Shown here: positions 8,632-17,024 of the stretch, in pieces | Layout of the letters: each line of letters opens with the position of its first letter | Numbering within the stretch: the stretch's first letter is position 1 | DNA from: an uncultured Eubacteriales bacterium | GTDB taxonomy: Bacteria > Bacillota > Clostridia > Oscillospirales > CAG-272 | NCBI GenBank assembly: GCA_934796165.1 | Contig: CAKVOU010000007.1 | Location: forward strand, 32,034 to 96,033 | DNA length: 64,000 bases | Reading direction: 5' to 3' | The notes under the pieces: generated by a model | Database searches by the model: none | Told to the model about the DNA's origin: nothing | Seen by the model: the letters and a program-made list of their open reading frames with translations, nothing else | Translations under genes and position numbers: made by a program

Positions 8632-9405
8632 ATGAGAATTCTTGCCATCGGCGACGTGGTCGGTCAGACCGCACTCGCCACCCTGATCTCCGGCATCCGG
8701 AAGAAACGCGCAGAACTCGGCGCCGACCTTGTGGTCGTCAACGGCGAAAACGCGACCGAGGTGCGCGGACTGTGCGCGAGAGACGCACATCTGCTTGCCG
8801 ACGCGGGCGTCGATCTCATCACGCTCGGCAACCACACCTACGGAATGCGCGACCTTTACGATCTTCTGGAGGACGAGTCCTTCCCCATGATCCGTCCCGC
8901 CAATTTCCCGGCTGCGGCGCCCGGTATGGGATACCGCACGCTGAACGCGGACGGCTACCGGATACTCTGTATCAGCGTCCAGGGCGTTGTGTACATGGAC
9001 ACGCTCGCAAGCCCGTTTGAAACGGTGGACCGTATTCTGGCGCGCGAAAAGGGCGCTTACGACTTTGCGCTTATGGATATCCACGCCGAGGCGACCTCGG
9101 AAAAGCTCGCCATTGCGCATTACTTTGACGGGCGGATCGCGGTCATGTTCGGCACCCACACACACGTCCAGACGGCGGACGAACAGATTCTGCCGAAGGG
9201 GTCCGGGTACATTACCGACCTCGGCATGACGGGTCCCGGGAACGGAATCATCGGCACCGACGCGCAGACCGTCATTGACCGGTTTCTCACGCACCTCCCC
9301 GCACGCTTCACGGTCGCTGACGGCGAGATCACGACCCACGGGGCACTGTTTGACGTAGACGAAGGCACAGGGCGCGTCAGACGGGTTGAGCGGATCGTGT
9401 ACTGA
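8632..9405 (+). CDS. ymdB: YmdB-family 2',3'-cyclic nucleotide phosphodiesterase
   Basis: 257 residues matching the YmdB/TIGR00282 metallophosphoesterase family, which cleaves 2',3'-cyclic nucleotides in Bacillus and influences RNA turnover and biofilm or motility choices. Motifs seen are GDVVG with Asp8, NGENA around residue 39, GNHTYG, LMDIHAEATSEK, GTHTHVQTADE and TDLGMTGP, all in family order. Length is normal. The ribosome site before the ATG is weak. It is 166 bp after the metallophosphatase with no clear promoter between, so the two may be co-transcribed. Confidence 0.9.
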   Translation: MRILAIGDVVGQTALATLISGIRKKRAELGADLVVVNGENATEVRGLCARDAHLLADAGVDLITLGNHTYGMRDLYDLLEDESFPMIRPANFPAAAPGMGYRTLNADGYRILCISVQGVVYMDTLASPFETVDRILAREKGAYDFALMDIHAEATSEKLAIAHYFDGRIAVMFGTHTHVQTADEQILPKGSGYITDLGMTGPGNGIIGTDAQTVIDRFLTHLPARFTVADGEITTHGALFDVDEGTGRVRRVERIVY

Positions 9406-9589
9406 CCGGGCGAAACAAAAAGCAACCGGCACACTGCCAGATTGACCGAAAATCGGAAATGGCGGACACGAGGGATAGATTCCGCGCGGGAATCCGCCGA
9501 GAAAGCGCCGATTTCCGGACGCAAAGCCACGCACCGGGTGGCAGAGATGTTGTCCGCGCCCCGACTTTGATTTTGCAAGGAGGCACCCT

Positions 9590-10390
9590 ATGTTTTACGA
9601 CGCACCCGAAACGGAGAAGCCCTTTGACCGCATGGCGGACGACGGCGGTTTCTCCGCAATCTTCCGCACCATCGCCTGCATCGGCGACAGCCTTTCCTCC
9701 GGCGAGCACGAGGGAACTGCCGAGGACGGTTCGGGCTTGTACCTCGACTATTTTGAATACTCGTGGGGACAGTTTATGGCGCGGACGCTCGGTTCCAAAG
9801 TTTATAATTTGTCGCGCGGCGGCATGACGGCAAATGAATACATCTCGACCTTTGCGGACGAGAACGGCTTCTGGTCGCCCGAATACGCAAGCCAGGCATA
9901 CATCATCGCGCTCGGCGTCAACGACGTGAACTGGGCATATGCCGGGACGCTCGGCGAGCTTGCCGACATAGAAAACGATCCGCGCGCCGCCGGAAAACCG
10001 ACCTTCGCCGGGGATATGGCGCACATCATCCGCAAGGTCAGGGAGCAGGAGCCGAAAAGCCGGATTTTTCTTATGACTATCCCGCGCAATCCCGACACCG
10101 ACCCCGAAATCATCCGCCGGGAAGACCGCCACGCGGAGCTGATCCGCGGAATCGCCGAAGCGTTCCCGTTCACCTATGTACTGGATTTCCGCAAATATGC
10201 GCCCGTCTATGACGAAGCGTTCCGCAAGAGATTTTTTGTCGGTTTTCATATGAATGCCGCGGGGTATCTTCTGACGGCGAAGTTTGTAATGTCCTATCTG
10301 GATTACATCATCCGCCACAATCCGGAGGACTTCTGCCAGGTCGGGTTTATCGGAAAAGGCGGGGTACATAACGGGAATTACAAGTGGTGA
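9590..10390 (+). CDS. SGNH/GDSL-type hydrolase
   Basis: 266 residues. Block I is GDSLSSG with nucleophile Ser34, block II is RGGMTANEY (oxyanion Gly), block III is LGVNDVN (oxyanion Asn), and the C-terminal catalytic His is in FHMNAAGY. Such enzymes are esterases, lipases or carbohydrate deacetylases. No signal peptide is present. The start has a clear AAGGAGG site 6 bases upstream. A terminator follows 53 bp after the stop, so the metallophosphatase-ymdB-hydrolase run probably ends here. Confidence 0.85.
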   Translation: MFYDAPETEKPFDRMADDGGFSAIFRTIACIGDSLSSGEHEGTAEDGSGLYLDYFEYSWGQFMARTLGSKVYNLSRGGMTANEYISTFADENGFWSPEYASQAYIIALGVNDVNWAYAGTLGELADIENDPRAAGKPTFAGDMAHIIRKVREQEPKSRIFLMTIPRNPDTDPEIIRREDRHAELIRGIAEAFPFTYVLDFRKYAPVYDEAFRKRFFVGFHMNAAGYLLTAKFVMSYLDYIIRHNPEDFCQVGFIGKGGVHNGNYKW

Positions 10391-10442
10391 CGGCGCATCC
10401 CTCTGCCCTTCCGTTACCGTCGTTCAATCGCATATATAACAG

Positions 10443-10464
10443 ACGCGCCCCCTGTGGGGCGCGT
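10443..10464 (+). terminator. Intrinsic terminator after the SGNH hydrolase
   Basis: A 9-bp stem (ACGCGCCCC with GGGGCGCGT), CTGT loop, followed by TGTTTTTG. Confidence 0.8.
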
Positions 10465-11100
10465 TGTTTTTGTGTTCCCCGCCCCGACCGGGGCAATGTC
10501 GGGACGGCGGATGCCCGCATACCGGGAGAACCTCTGTTCTTCATTCTCCCGCCCCCCGCAAACTCCATAATAACGAAGCCGCGCAAACTGATGCCCTCCT
10601 GCTAAACGCCGGAATATTGCCCGCCCCCGCAAGCGCCAAAGAGAAGAATTTCCGCAAAACTCCACACGCGCTCCCGCCGTGAAACTCCCGTTCCCCGACC
10701 CGCGCGGGCGCTGACCAAACGATTTCCGCGGGGCGATCCGCGCGCGGTACTCGAAATAAAAGACAATCGCCTTTCGCTGCACAAACATCCCGTTTCAATG
10801 TACCCGCTTCCGCTTGTGACGGCGTTTCCGCAACCTTCTCCATTCCGCGGAACGAGCGCAGTTCCCGCCCCGACATTCATCCCCCAGTCGGGGCGGGCGG
10901 GGTATCCCCAAAGGGGCAGCGCCCCTATGGGCGAACCTTTCGGTCGTTTTCGCTTGCGAAAACTGTTTCCACTTCGTCGGGAAAGGTATCCCCCGCGCGG
11001 GGAGCGCAAAGAAAAAAATTATTACAGATAATCCGTAGAACACAGAGTTTTCAATTCATTTTCAGCCATCCCCACGAATTAAAATAAAAATCAATAATAA
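10465..11100. other. Gene-free interval with GC-rich palindromes
   Basis: No ORF here looks real; those present lack family resemblance and ribosome sites. The interval contains short GC palindromes, for example GGGGTATCCCC and AGGGGCAGCGCCCCT near 10900-10925. It becomes AT-rich after 11010. It lies between two convergent terminators and could hold a decayed gene, but nothing recognisable remains. Confidence 0.5.
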
Positions 11101-11136
11101 AACAGCCCCGCTTCCCTTCCGGAAAGCGGGGCTGTT
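11101..11136 (-). terminator. Terminator of the rpmG-secE-nusG-rplK-rplA operon
   Basis: A 13-bp perfect stem (AACAGCCCCGCTT and its complement) lies 15 bp after the rplA stop. On the minus strand it runs into TTTTATTATTGATTTTTATTTT. Confidence 0.88.
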
Positions 11137-11150
11137 ATTTCATTCAACCA

Positions 11151-11837
11151 TTAACCAAGCTTTGCCTGGTTGATCTTGATGCCGGGGCCCATCGTGGATG
11201 CGACAACGCAGCTCTTGATGTACTGACCCTTCGCGGTTGCCGGCTTTGCCTTGATGACAGCACCGAGCAGCGTGTCAAAGTTCTCCTTCAGCTTCTCAGC
11301 ACCGAAGGAAGCCTTGCCGATCGCGCAGTGGATGATGTTGGTCTTATCGAGACGGTACTCCACCTTACCTGCCTTGGCTTCGGTCACTGCCTTAGCCACG
11401 TCGGGGGTAACGGTACCTGCCTTCGGAGAAGGCATCAAGCCCTTCGGACCGAGGACCTTACCGAGCTTACCGATCACGCCCATCATATCGGGGCTTGCGA
11501 TGACCACGTCAAACTCGAACCAGTTCTCATGAACGATTTTGTCTGCCAATTCTGCGCCGCCGACATAGTCAGCGCCTGCTGCCTTTGCCTTGTCCACATT
11601 GTCTCCCTTTGCGAAAACAAGGGTGCGGACCGTCTTACCGGTACCGTTCGGGAGGACGACTGCGCCTCTGACCTGCTGATCAGCATGACGGGAGTCAACG
11701 CCGAGACGGATGTGGCATTCAATGGTTTCGTCGAACTTTGCCTTGGAGGTCTGGCACACCAGTGCGATCGCGTCGGCAGAGTCGTACAGCTTGCTCTTTT
11801 CAATCAGCTTTACGCTGTCAGTATACTTCTTTCCCAT
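11151..11837 (-). CDS. rplA: 50S ribosomal protein L1
   Basis: 228 residues, full L1 length. L1 binds 23S rRNA at the mobile L1 stalk and in many bacteria represses its own mRNA. Recognisable segments are [62 protein letters not shown] and STMGPGIKI near the end. It is the last gene of the operon; rplJ and rplL do not follow, and a strong terminator closes the unit at once. The spacing to rplK is 17 bp with a GGAGGGC site. Confidence 0.97.
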   Translation of the reverse strand: MGKKYTDSVKLIEKSKLYDSADAIALVCQTSKAKFDETIECHIRLGVDSRHADQQVRGAVVLPNGTGKTVRTLVFAKGDNVDKAKAAGADYVGGAELADKIVHENWFEFDVVIASPDMMGVIGKLGKVLGPKGLMPSPKAGTVTPDVAKAVTEAKAGKVEYRLDKTNIIHCAIGKASFGAEKLKENFDTLLGAVIKAKPATAKGQYIKSCVVASTMGPGIKINQAKLG

Positions 11838-11854
11838 TTTTCATGCCCTCCTTC

Positions 11855-12280
11855 TCAGTCTTCCACCGTGATACCCATGCTGCGCGCGGTACCTGCGATC
11901 ATGCTCATTGCACTTTCGAGGGATGCAGCGTTCAGGTCGGGCATCTTGGTCTCGGCGATCTTCTTCACCTGCTCCTTGGTGAGCTTTGCAACCTTGGTCT
12001 TGTTCGGAGCCGCGGAAGCAGTCTCAATGCCGCACGCCTTCTTGATCAGAACGGGAGCGGGAGGAGTCTTGGTGATGAACGTGAAGGAACGGTCAGCGTA
12101 TACCGTAATGACGACCGGGATAATCAGACCGATGTCATTCTTGGTGCGCTCGTTGAATTCCTTGGTGAACACGGCGATTGCGACACCGTAAGCACCGAGT
12201 GCAGGACCGACAGGCGGCTGAGGAGTTGCCTTGCCTGCGGGCAGCTGCAGCTTGATATAACCCATAATCTTCTTAGCCAT
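11855..12280 (-). CDS. rplK: 50S ribosomal protein L11
   Basis: 141 residues, standard L11. The N-terminal [23 protein letters not shown] is the proline-rich domain that contacts L10 and factor-binding rRNA, and the C-terminal domain ([32 protein letters not shown]) binds the GTPase-associated centre. It is preceded by AAGGAGG and lies between nusG and rplA, the usual order. Confidence 0.97.
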   Translation of the reverse strand: MAKKIMGYIKLQLPAGKATPQPPVGPALGAYGVAIAVFTKEFNERTKNDIGLIIPVVITVYADRSFTFITKTPPAPVLIKKACGIETASAAPNKTKVAKLTKEQVKKIAETKMPDLNAASLESAMSMIAGTARSMGITVED

Positions 12281-12355
12281 TGTGAATTAACCTCCTTAGA
12301 TGTGGTTGATGCGGGAGAAATCAGATTTTTCTCCCTCCCACGTGTCCGTCTTTGG

Positions 12356-12904
12356 TCAGACGGCACTGTCCGCGAGCTTGAGCGCGTCGGCTTCAATCTC
12401 CACGGGCATATCACGGCGGCCTCTCTTGACGAGCACCGTGACGTTTTTCTTGTCATCGGAAATCGACTGAACGACTCCCTCGTAGCCTTCGAACAAACCG
12501 CTGATGATCGAAACGGTATCCCCTTCCTTGAAGGAAAGACGAACCTGCGTCTCCTCGATGGAGAGCGCGGCAACCTCCGCGTCGGAAAGAGGCGTCGGTC
12601 TGGATCCGGGACCCACGAATCCGGTCACGCCCGTAATGTTACGGACGGCGTGCCAGCTTTCGTCTGTCATGACCATCTTGATATACACGTAGCACGGAAA
12701 CACCTTGACTTCCTTGGTCTTTTCCACATCGCCGTTTTTCTCGACGATGGTTTCCGTCGGGATCTTCGTATCGAAGATCAGGTGTCCGAGCTTGCGGTTT
12801 TCAACGATTTTCTCCAGGTTATCCTTGACTTTGTTTTCGTACCCCGAATATGTGTGCGCCACATACCATTTCGGGCCTACGTTCATTTCGTCGAAATCGC
12901 TCAT
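12356..12904 (-). CDS. nusG: Transcription termination/antitermination protein NusG
   Basis: 182 residues with an N-terminal NGN domain (PKWYVAHTYSGYENKV, FPCYVYIKM, TGVTGFVG) that binds the RNA polymerase clamp, and a C-terminal KOW domain (KEGDTVSIISGLFEGYEGVV). It is a normal bacterial NusG with no inserted domain. The start at 12904 is 10 bp after secE, as expected for the secE-nusG pair. Confidence 0.96.
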   Translation of the reverse strand: MSDFDEMNVGPKWYVAHTYSGYENKVKDNLEKIVENRKLGHLIFDTKIPTETIVEKNGDVEKTKEVKVFPCYVYIKMVMTDESWHAVRNITGVTGFVGPGSRPTPLSDAEVAALSIEETQVRLSFKEGDTVSIISGLFEGYEGVVQSISDDKKNVTVLVKRGRRDMPVEIEADALKLADSAV

Positions 12905-12914
12905 AGGAAAATCC

Positions 12915-13136
12915 TCAACCGACGAGACCGCTCAGCGCGATGATCCCCTTGGTGAAGCCCCAGTCAAGCAATCCGACCAGTACGGCAATTGCAACGGACG
13001 CGACCAGCACGATCAGCGTGTTCTTCCAGGTCTGATCCCAGGAGAACCAGACAATCTTTCTGATCTCACTGCGGTAGCTGCGGAAGAAGCGCTTTACCTT
13101 CTCGCCGAAGCCGACCTTTGTTTTTTCTTCAGCCAT
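12915..13136 (-). CDS. secE: Preprotein translocase subunit SecE
   Basis: 73 residues, the short Gram-positive form. A cytoplasmic amphipathic helix (GEKVKRFFRSYRSEIRKIVWFSW) precedes one transmembrane segment (NTLIVLVASVAIAVLVGLLDWGF). SecE clamps SecY in the translocon. It lies between rpmG and nusG with short gaps, so it is surely co-transcribed. Confidence 0.94.
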   Translation of the reverse strand: MAEEKTKVGFGEKVKRFFRSYRSEIRKIVWFSWDQTWKNTLIVLVASVAIAVLVGLLDWGFTKGIIALSGLVG

Positions 13137-13152
13137 TTCTCAATCCTCCGAA

Positions 13153-13314
13153 TTACTTGGATTCTTTGTGAAGAGTGTGTTTCCGGCAGAACGGGCAGAA
13201 CTTCTGAAGTTCAAGTCTGTCGGGATCGTTTTTCTTGTTCTTGGTCGTGTCATAGTTTCTCTGCTTGCACTCGGTGCAAACGAGCGTGATCTTGACTCTT
13301 GCGTCATTAGCCAT
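13153..13314 (-). CDS. rpmG: 50S ribosomal protein L33 (zinc-ribbon form)
   Basis: A 53-residue ORF found by reading the minus strand directly: it starts [16 protein letters not shown] and ends KHTLHKESK. Two CxxC knuckles (CTEC and CPFC) mark the zinc-binding C+ form of L33. GGGAGGTG lies 9 bases before the ATG. It is the first gene of the secE-nusG-rplKA operon, the common Firmicutes arrangement; the tRNA-Trp that often sits between rpmG and secE is absent. A 61-residue ORF in another frame here is a shadow. Confidence 0.95.
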   Translation of the reverse strand: MANDARVKITLVCTECKQRNYDTTKNKKNDPDRLELQKFCPFCRKHTLHKESK

Positions 13315-13457
13315 ATTAGCGGCACCTCCCATTATAAATTATTTGGTTTCCGAGGGAAACCCAGTACCTCCCTCGGCGAACGTCGCGTGCCGGGACCGTA
13401 AAAACGGATGGCGCTTTTCCGGGCACGAAAAAAAGACCTTTTCGCAGAGGTAAAGCC

Positions 13458-13486
13458 ATTTTACCACGTTCCGGGCGGCTTGTCAA
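13458..13486 (-). promoter_or_regulatory. Strong promoter of the rpmG-secE-nusG-rplKA operon
   Basis: On the minus strand a consensus TTGACA (13481-13486) and TAAAAT (13458-13463) are spaced 17 bp, with a TG before the -10. Transcription would start near 13451, giving a leader of about 135 nt before rpmG. Confidence 0.85.
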
Positions 13487-13537
13487 GCGTTTTGCGGAAA
13501 TTTTTCCGGGGAGGCGGGATCTTACACTGTTTTTTAC

Positions 13538-13566
13538 TTGCAATTGTCCGGCTTGTCTGCTATAAT
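13538..13566 (+). promoter_or_regulatory. Promoter of the DUF5662 gene
   Basis: TTGCAA (13538-13543), 17-bp spacer and TGC-extended TATAAT (13561-13566). It is divergent from the ribosomal operon promoter 52 bp away. The mRNA leader would be only about 25 nt. Confidence 0.8.
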
Positions 13567-13596
13567 GGGGGCAATCTATGAAAGGCGGCGCAACCT

Positions 13597-14121
13597 ATGC
13601 ATCCCTTCCGGCACTTCCGGACGATCACTCATCACCGGCATCTTGTCATTGCCGGCTGTTTCCGCGCGGGAATCCCGTGGCGGGGACTTCTGCATGACCT
13701 GTCCAAATACAGTCCCACCGAGTTCTTCACGGGGGCAAAATATTACCTCGGCACCCGCAGTCCCAACGCCGCGGAGCGCGAAGCGATCGGTTATTCGGTC
13801 GCGTGGATGCACCACAAGGGGCGCAATCCGCATCATTTTGAATACTGGACGGACTTTTCCAAGGCGACCGGGCGTTACGAGCCGGTCAAAATGCCGCTGA
13901 AATATCTGAAGGAAATGTTCTGCGACCGCATTGCCGCCTCCAAGACTTACCAGGGGAAGAATTACACCGACCGCCACCCGCTCGAATACCTGACGACGCG
14001 GAACGACCGGGATCTGATGCACCCGGAATCCTATGCCATGATGGAGAAAATGCTGACCGTGCTTGCCGAAAAGGGAGAAAAGGAAGCGTTCCGCTTTGTC
14101 CGGAACCTGAAATCCTACTGA
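13597..14121 (+). CDS. DUF5662 family protein
   Basis: 174 residues. The sequence fits the DUF5662 family common in gut Firmicutes. It starts FRTITHHRHLVIAGCFRAG and has LLHDLSKYSPTEF and then MHHKGRNPHHFEYW. The ordered His and Asp residues (HD..K, HHK..N.HH) look like a metal site of HD-domain type, so a metal-dependent hydrolase is possible, but no activity is established. Length is normal. It has its own strong promoter and a weak ribosome site (AAAGG further upstream), and is probably single-gene or read through into the MBL gene. Confidence 0.75.
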   Translation: MHPFRHFRTITHHRHLVIAGCFRAGIPWRGLLHDLSKYSPTEFFTGAKYYLGTRSPNAAEREAIGYSVAWMHHKGRNPHHFEYWTDFSKATGRYEPVKMPLKYLKEMFCDRIAASKTYQGKNYTDRHPLEYLTTRNDRDLMHPESYAMMEKMLTVLAEKGEKEAFRFVRNLKSY

Positions 14122-14261
14122 TCCGCCGGGAACGGCAGCCCGTTTTTTCCGAAAAAACCGGGGACGCGCCGGGCATCGGAGCGCCACCGGATCCGTATCA
14201 TCCGACGACCCGTTCGAGAGCTGACCGCAGAGGAACCGCAATACAAGGAGAAACCTGATAT

Positions 14262-15143
14262 ATGTACGAATTTCACCGTGTGGGCGGGCACACCTGCTAT
14301 CTTTCCGCCCCCACCAACATCGGAATCTATCTGCGCGGAAACACCGCCTATGTCATTGATACCGGCAGCCATGATGCCGACGCCGACGCAATCCTCCGCG
14401 TGCTCGGGGAAAACGGGCTGACGCTCGCGGGAGTCATCAGCACCCACGCGCACGCCGACCATACCGGCGGCAACCGGCGTCTGCAGGACATAACGGGATG
14501 CCCGGTCTTTGCGTCCCCCGCGGAGGGAGCGATCATCGCAAATCCCATCCTTAACACCTCCCTGCTCTACGGCGCCTATCCGCCGGAGGAGCTTCGCCGC
14601 ATTCATTATCTGTATGCCGGCGACTGCCGGGTCAGCGGATTTGAGCATCCCGCGTTCCCGAAGGAACTGGAGATCCTCCCGCTCCCCGGGCACTCGGTCG
14701 GGATGATCGCCGTGCGCACCCCGGACGGAGTTCTGTTTGCCGCGGACGCAGTCGTGGACGAGAACGCGTGGAAAAAAGGCGGCGCGCCGTACCTTTACCG
14801 GGTCGGACAGGCGCTGGAATCGCTGGACCGGCTGGAGCACCTGCCCGCAAAGCTGTACATTCCCTCGCACGCAAAGCCGACGGAGGATATTTCCGCCCTT
14901 ACGTGCCTCAACCGGGAGCGGATCCTCGCGACGCGCGACTGCCTGCTTGCTCTGACCGCCGAGCCGGTTCCGTTTGACGTTCTGATCGGGCGCTTTGCCG
15001 GTTCACACGGCTTGAGGCTTGACCTGTTCCGCCACGCAATCCTCGGCAGTACACTGCGCGCGTACCTCTCGTGGATGCTGGACGACGGATCGGTCACGAC
15101 CCTCTCGGACGGGGAACGGTTGCTCTGGCGGCGGAGTGAATAA
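14262..15143 (+). CDS. MBL-fold metallo-hydrolase
   Basis: 293 residues. The metallo-beta-lactamase-fold signature THAHADHTGG (around residues 63-72) supplies the first zinc ligands. LPGHSVGM provides the third His, FAADAVVDE the bridging Asp, and IPSHAKP the last His. The family includes glyoxalase II and many general hydrolases, and the substrate is not evident. A C-terminal helical extension of about 70 residues ends in a region resembling a small winged helix (LRAYLSWMLDDGSVT). AAGGAG lies 10 bases before the ATG. The gene ends at a strong bidirectional terminator. Confidence 0.85.
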   Translation: MYEFHRVGGHTCYLSAPTNIGIYLRGNTAYVIDTGSHDADADAILRVLGENGLTLAGVISTHAHADHTGGNRRLQDITGCPVFASPAEGAIIANPILNTSLLYGAYPPEELRRIHYLYAGDCRVSGFEHPAFPKELEILPLPGHSVGMIAVRTPDGVLFAADAVVDENAWKKGGAPYLYRVGQALESLDRLEHLPAKLYIPSHAKPTEDISALTCLNRERILATRDCLLALTAEPVPFDVLIGRFAGSHGLRLDLFRHAILGSTLRAYLSWMLDDGSVTTLSDGERLLWRRSE

Positions 15144-15180
15144 ATCCGAAGGCGCGGTTCCGCCGGGGAAACACGGACAA

Positions 15181-15226
15181 AGAGAAACCGCCGCCCGCGC
15201 CATACGGCGCGGGCGGCGGTTTCTCT
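15181..15226. terminator. Strong bidirectional terminator, 21-bp perfect stem
   Basis: Positions 15181-15201 pair perfectly with 15206-15226 around an ATAC loop. It lies between the convergent MBL-fold and proB genes and overlaps no coding sequence. Confidence 0.88.
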
Positions 15227-15227
15227 T

Positions 15228-16028
15228 TCATTCCGTTTTTTCTTTTGCTCTGAAATAGGTACCGATATGCCCGCCGTCCATGAGGCGGTACAGAATCTTC
15301 GGGTCGCTTCCGTTGAGGATGAACATGGGGATCCCCGCCTCGGTCGCAATACGCGCAGCTCTGAGCTTTGCCAGCATTCCGCCGGTCCCGCGGTCGGTGC
15401 CCGCGCCGCCTGCCGACGCCAACATTTCGTCGGTCACCTTTGCCACCGAGCTGATGAGTTCCGCCTCCGGATTCTGTCTCGGGTCATCCGTGTACAGCCC
15501 GTCCACATCGGAAAGGTTGAGCAGAAGATCCGCCTCCGTCATCACGGCAACGTACGCGGAAAGCAGGTCGTTTCCGCCGAATTTGTGAAGCTCCTCGGTC
15601 GAAACCGAGTCGTTTTCGTTGACCACGGGGACGCATCCCAACTCCAGCAGCGTGCGGAAGGTATCCTTCGCCGCGGCACAGCCCACGCGGTCATCCACCA
15701 CGTCCTTGGTCAGAAGGATCTGCGCCACGGTGTGCCCGAAGTCCGAGAAGCAACGGTCGTACAGCTTCATCAGCTCGCTCTGACCGACCGCCGCCATCGC
15801 CTGCTTTTCCGGGATGGTCGCGGGACGGTGCCCGAGCTTCATTTTCGCAACGCCCGACGCGACTGCGCCCGATGACACAAGGATCACCTGCTTGCCCGCG
15901 TTGACAAAATCCGACAATACCTCCGCCAGCTCCTCGATCCGGCGGAGATTGAGATTCCCCGTCGGGTGGGTCAGCGTGGACGACCCGACCTTGACGACGA
16001 TGCGCTTACTCTCAGCAAAATAACTCAT
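15228..16028 (-). CDS. proB: Glutamate 5-kinase, short form without PUA domain
   Basis: 266 residues, an amino-acid-kinase fold. It phosphorylates glutamate in the first step of proline synthesis. Key segments are RIVVKVGSSTLTH, VILVSSGAVASGV, VVNENDSVST, KFGGNDLLSAYVA, LLLNLSDVDGLYT and GTGGMLAKLRAAR (ATP and substrate binding). The C-terminal PUA domain of the ~370-residue E. coli-type enzyme is missing, which is a known short form in Firmicutes and not a truncation. proA is not adjacent, so the enzyme must work with a distant proA. The start is the ATG at 16028. Confidence 0.93.
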   Translation of the reverse strand: MSYFAESKRIVVKVGSSTLTHPTGNLNLRRIEELAEVLSDFVNAGKQVILVSSGAVASGVAKMKLGHRPATIPEKQAMAAVGQSELMKLYDRCFSDFGHTVAQILLTKDVVDDRVGCAAAKDTFRTLLELGCVPVVNENDSVSTEELHKFGGNDLLSAYVAVMTEADLLLNLSDVDGLYTDDPRQNPEAELISSVAKVTDEMLASAGGAGTDRGTGGMLAKLRAARIATEAGIPMFILNGSDPKILYRLMDGGHIGTYFRAKEKTE

Positions 16029-16376
16029 TCCGTGACCCTCGCTCCCGCCCGCGGGAGCGCCTTTCCTGTCTCTTGATTCCTGTGCCGCCGCGAGGTTTTT
16101 ACGGAATTCTTCCGCGCCCCGTTCCGTGGGGTTTTCGCGGAATTCTCACATGGTCGTCCCCCCACGGTGATTCTACGGTGACGACTCACCCCCGGCAGTC
16201 CTGCCGCGGCTGTGTTCTTCCCCGCGAGCGCAGGAAATACCGCGGACGCAGAGCGTCTTCCGGAAGCCGGAACGGCAGACGACCGTTTTCCCGTCATATG
16301 GCGGCAGTTTCCCGTTTATCCGCGTCATTTCGAAGTCCCCGCGTGAAGTTTCTTCGCGGAAAATTCAAAAAACCCC
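16029..16376. other. Gene-free interval upstream of zapA and proB
   Basis: No ORF in this stretch resembles a protein family. It contains near-repeated segments around TTTTACGGAATTC and TTTCGCGGAATTC (about 16095-16145) and becomes AT-rich towards 16370. No clear proB promoter was found. Confidence 0.4.
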
Positions 16377-16405
16377 TTTTCAAAAAAGATTTTTTGATTT
16401 ATAAT
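16377..16405 (+). promoter_or_regulatory. Possible promoter of zapA-U32
   Basis: A perfect TATAAT (16400-16405) with a weak TTTTCA (16377-16382) at 17 bp. It is in an AT-rich tract, so other starts are possible. Confidence 0.45.
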
Positions 16406-16535
16406 AAATGTGAATAGATATTTTTCCCGTTTATTATACAACGGTTTGTTCTTTTTTGCAAGCGTTTTCCGGAAAACGCCCGCGGAAGAAAAACAAAACG
16501 GGAATCTGCCGTCCGGCGGCAAGGAGGTAAAACAT

Positions 16536-17024
16536 ATGAAACAGAAGTATACGATCACCGTTGCCGGCATCGACCTCAACGTTCTGTCCGACGGGGACGC
16601 GGAGTCCGTAGAGACCGTTGTGGCAAGCCTCGACCGCAAAATGCGGGAAATTTTTCTGCACAGCCCGACCTGCTCCAAGAATGAGGCGGCGCTTCTCTGC
16701 GCCCTCGAATACTGCTCCGAGCATCTTGCCGAGGAGGAGCATCTCGCGGAGCTGGAAGAAAATGCGGTGAAGTATCAGGCACAGATCGCAAATCTGACCG
16801 GAGAAAACGCACGCCTCAAGGCGGCGCTCGAAAAGCTGCTTGCCGAGCAGAAACGCGGCGGCGGTGACAGCGGAGACACGCCGGAGGGTTCCGCGAATGT
16901 GACCCGGCGCGACGTGTCGGCTCTGGAGAATGCGGCAAACGCCAAGGCAAAGAGCCAGAAGAACGGTAAGAGAAGCCGCGTCGGCAATATGTTTGACCTT
17001 CTGACCTTCAACGACGACGTATGA
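16536..17024 (+). CDS. zapA: Cell division protein ZapA
   Basis: 162 residues. The N-terminal ~100 residues fit ZapA, which bundles FtsZ protofilaments: KYTITVAGIDLNVLSDGD is the small beta domain and the following helices end in a coiled coil (HLAELEENAVKYQAQIANLTGENARLKAALEKLL). The tail after residue 110 is low-complexity and Gly/Ser/Lys-rich and ends with FDLLTFNDDV, a tail often seen in clostridial ZapA. ATG 16536 follows a near-perfect AAGGAGGT. The stop codon overlaps the next gene's start (ATGA), so translation is probably coupled. Confidence 0.85.
   Translation: MKQKYTITVAGIDLNVLSDGDAESVETVVASLDRKMREIFLHSPTCSKNEAALLCALEYCSEHLAEEEHLAELEENAVKYQAQIANLTGENARLKAALEKLLAEQKRGGGDSGDTPEGSANVTRRDVSALENAANAKAKSQKNGKRSRVGNMFDLLTFNDDV

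Noticed and set aside
13331..13336. Minus-strand TATAAT next to rpmG as a promoter
   Set aside because: The predicted start would lie in the rpmG ribosome site and no -35 is present; the TTGACA-17-TAAAAT at 13458-13486 is far better.
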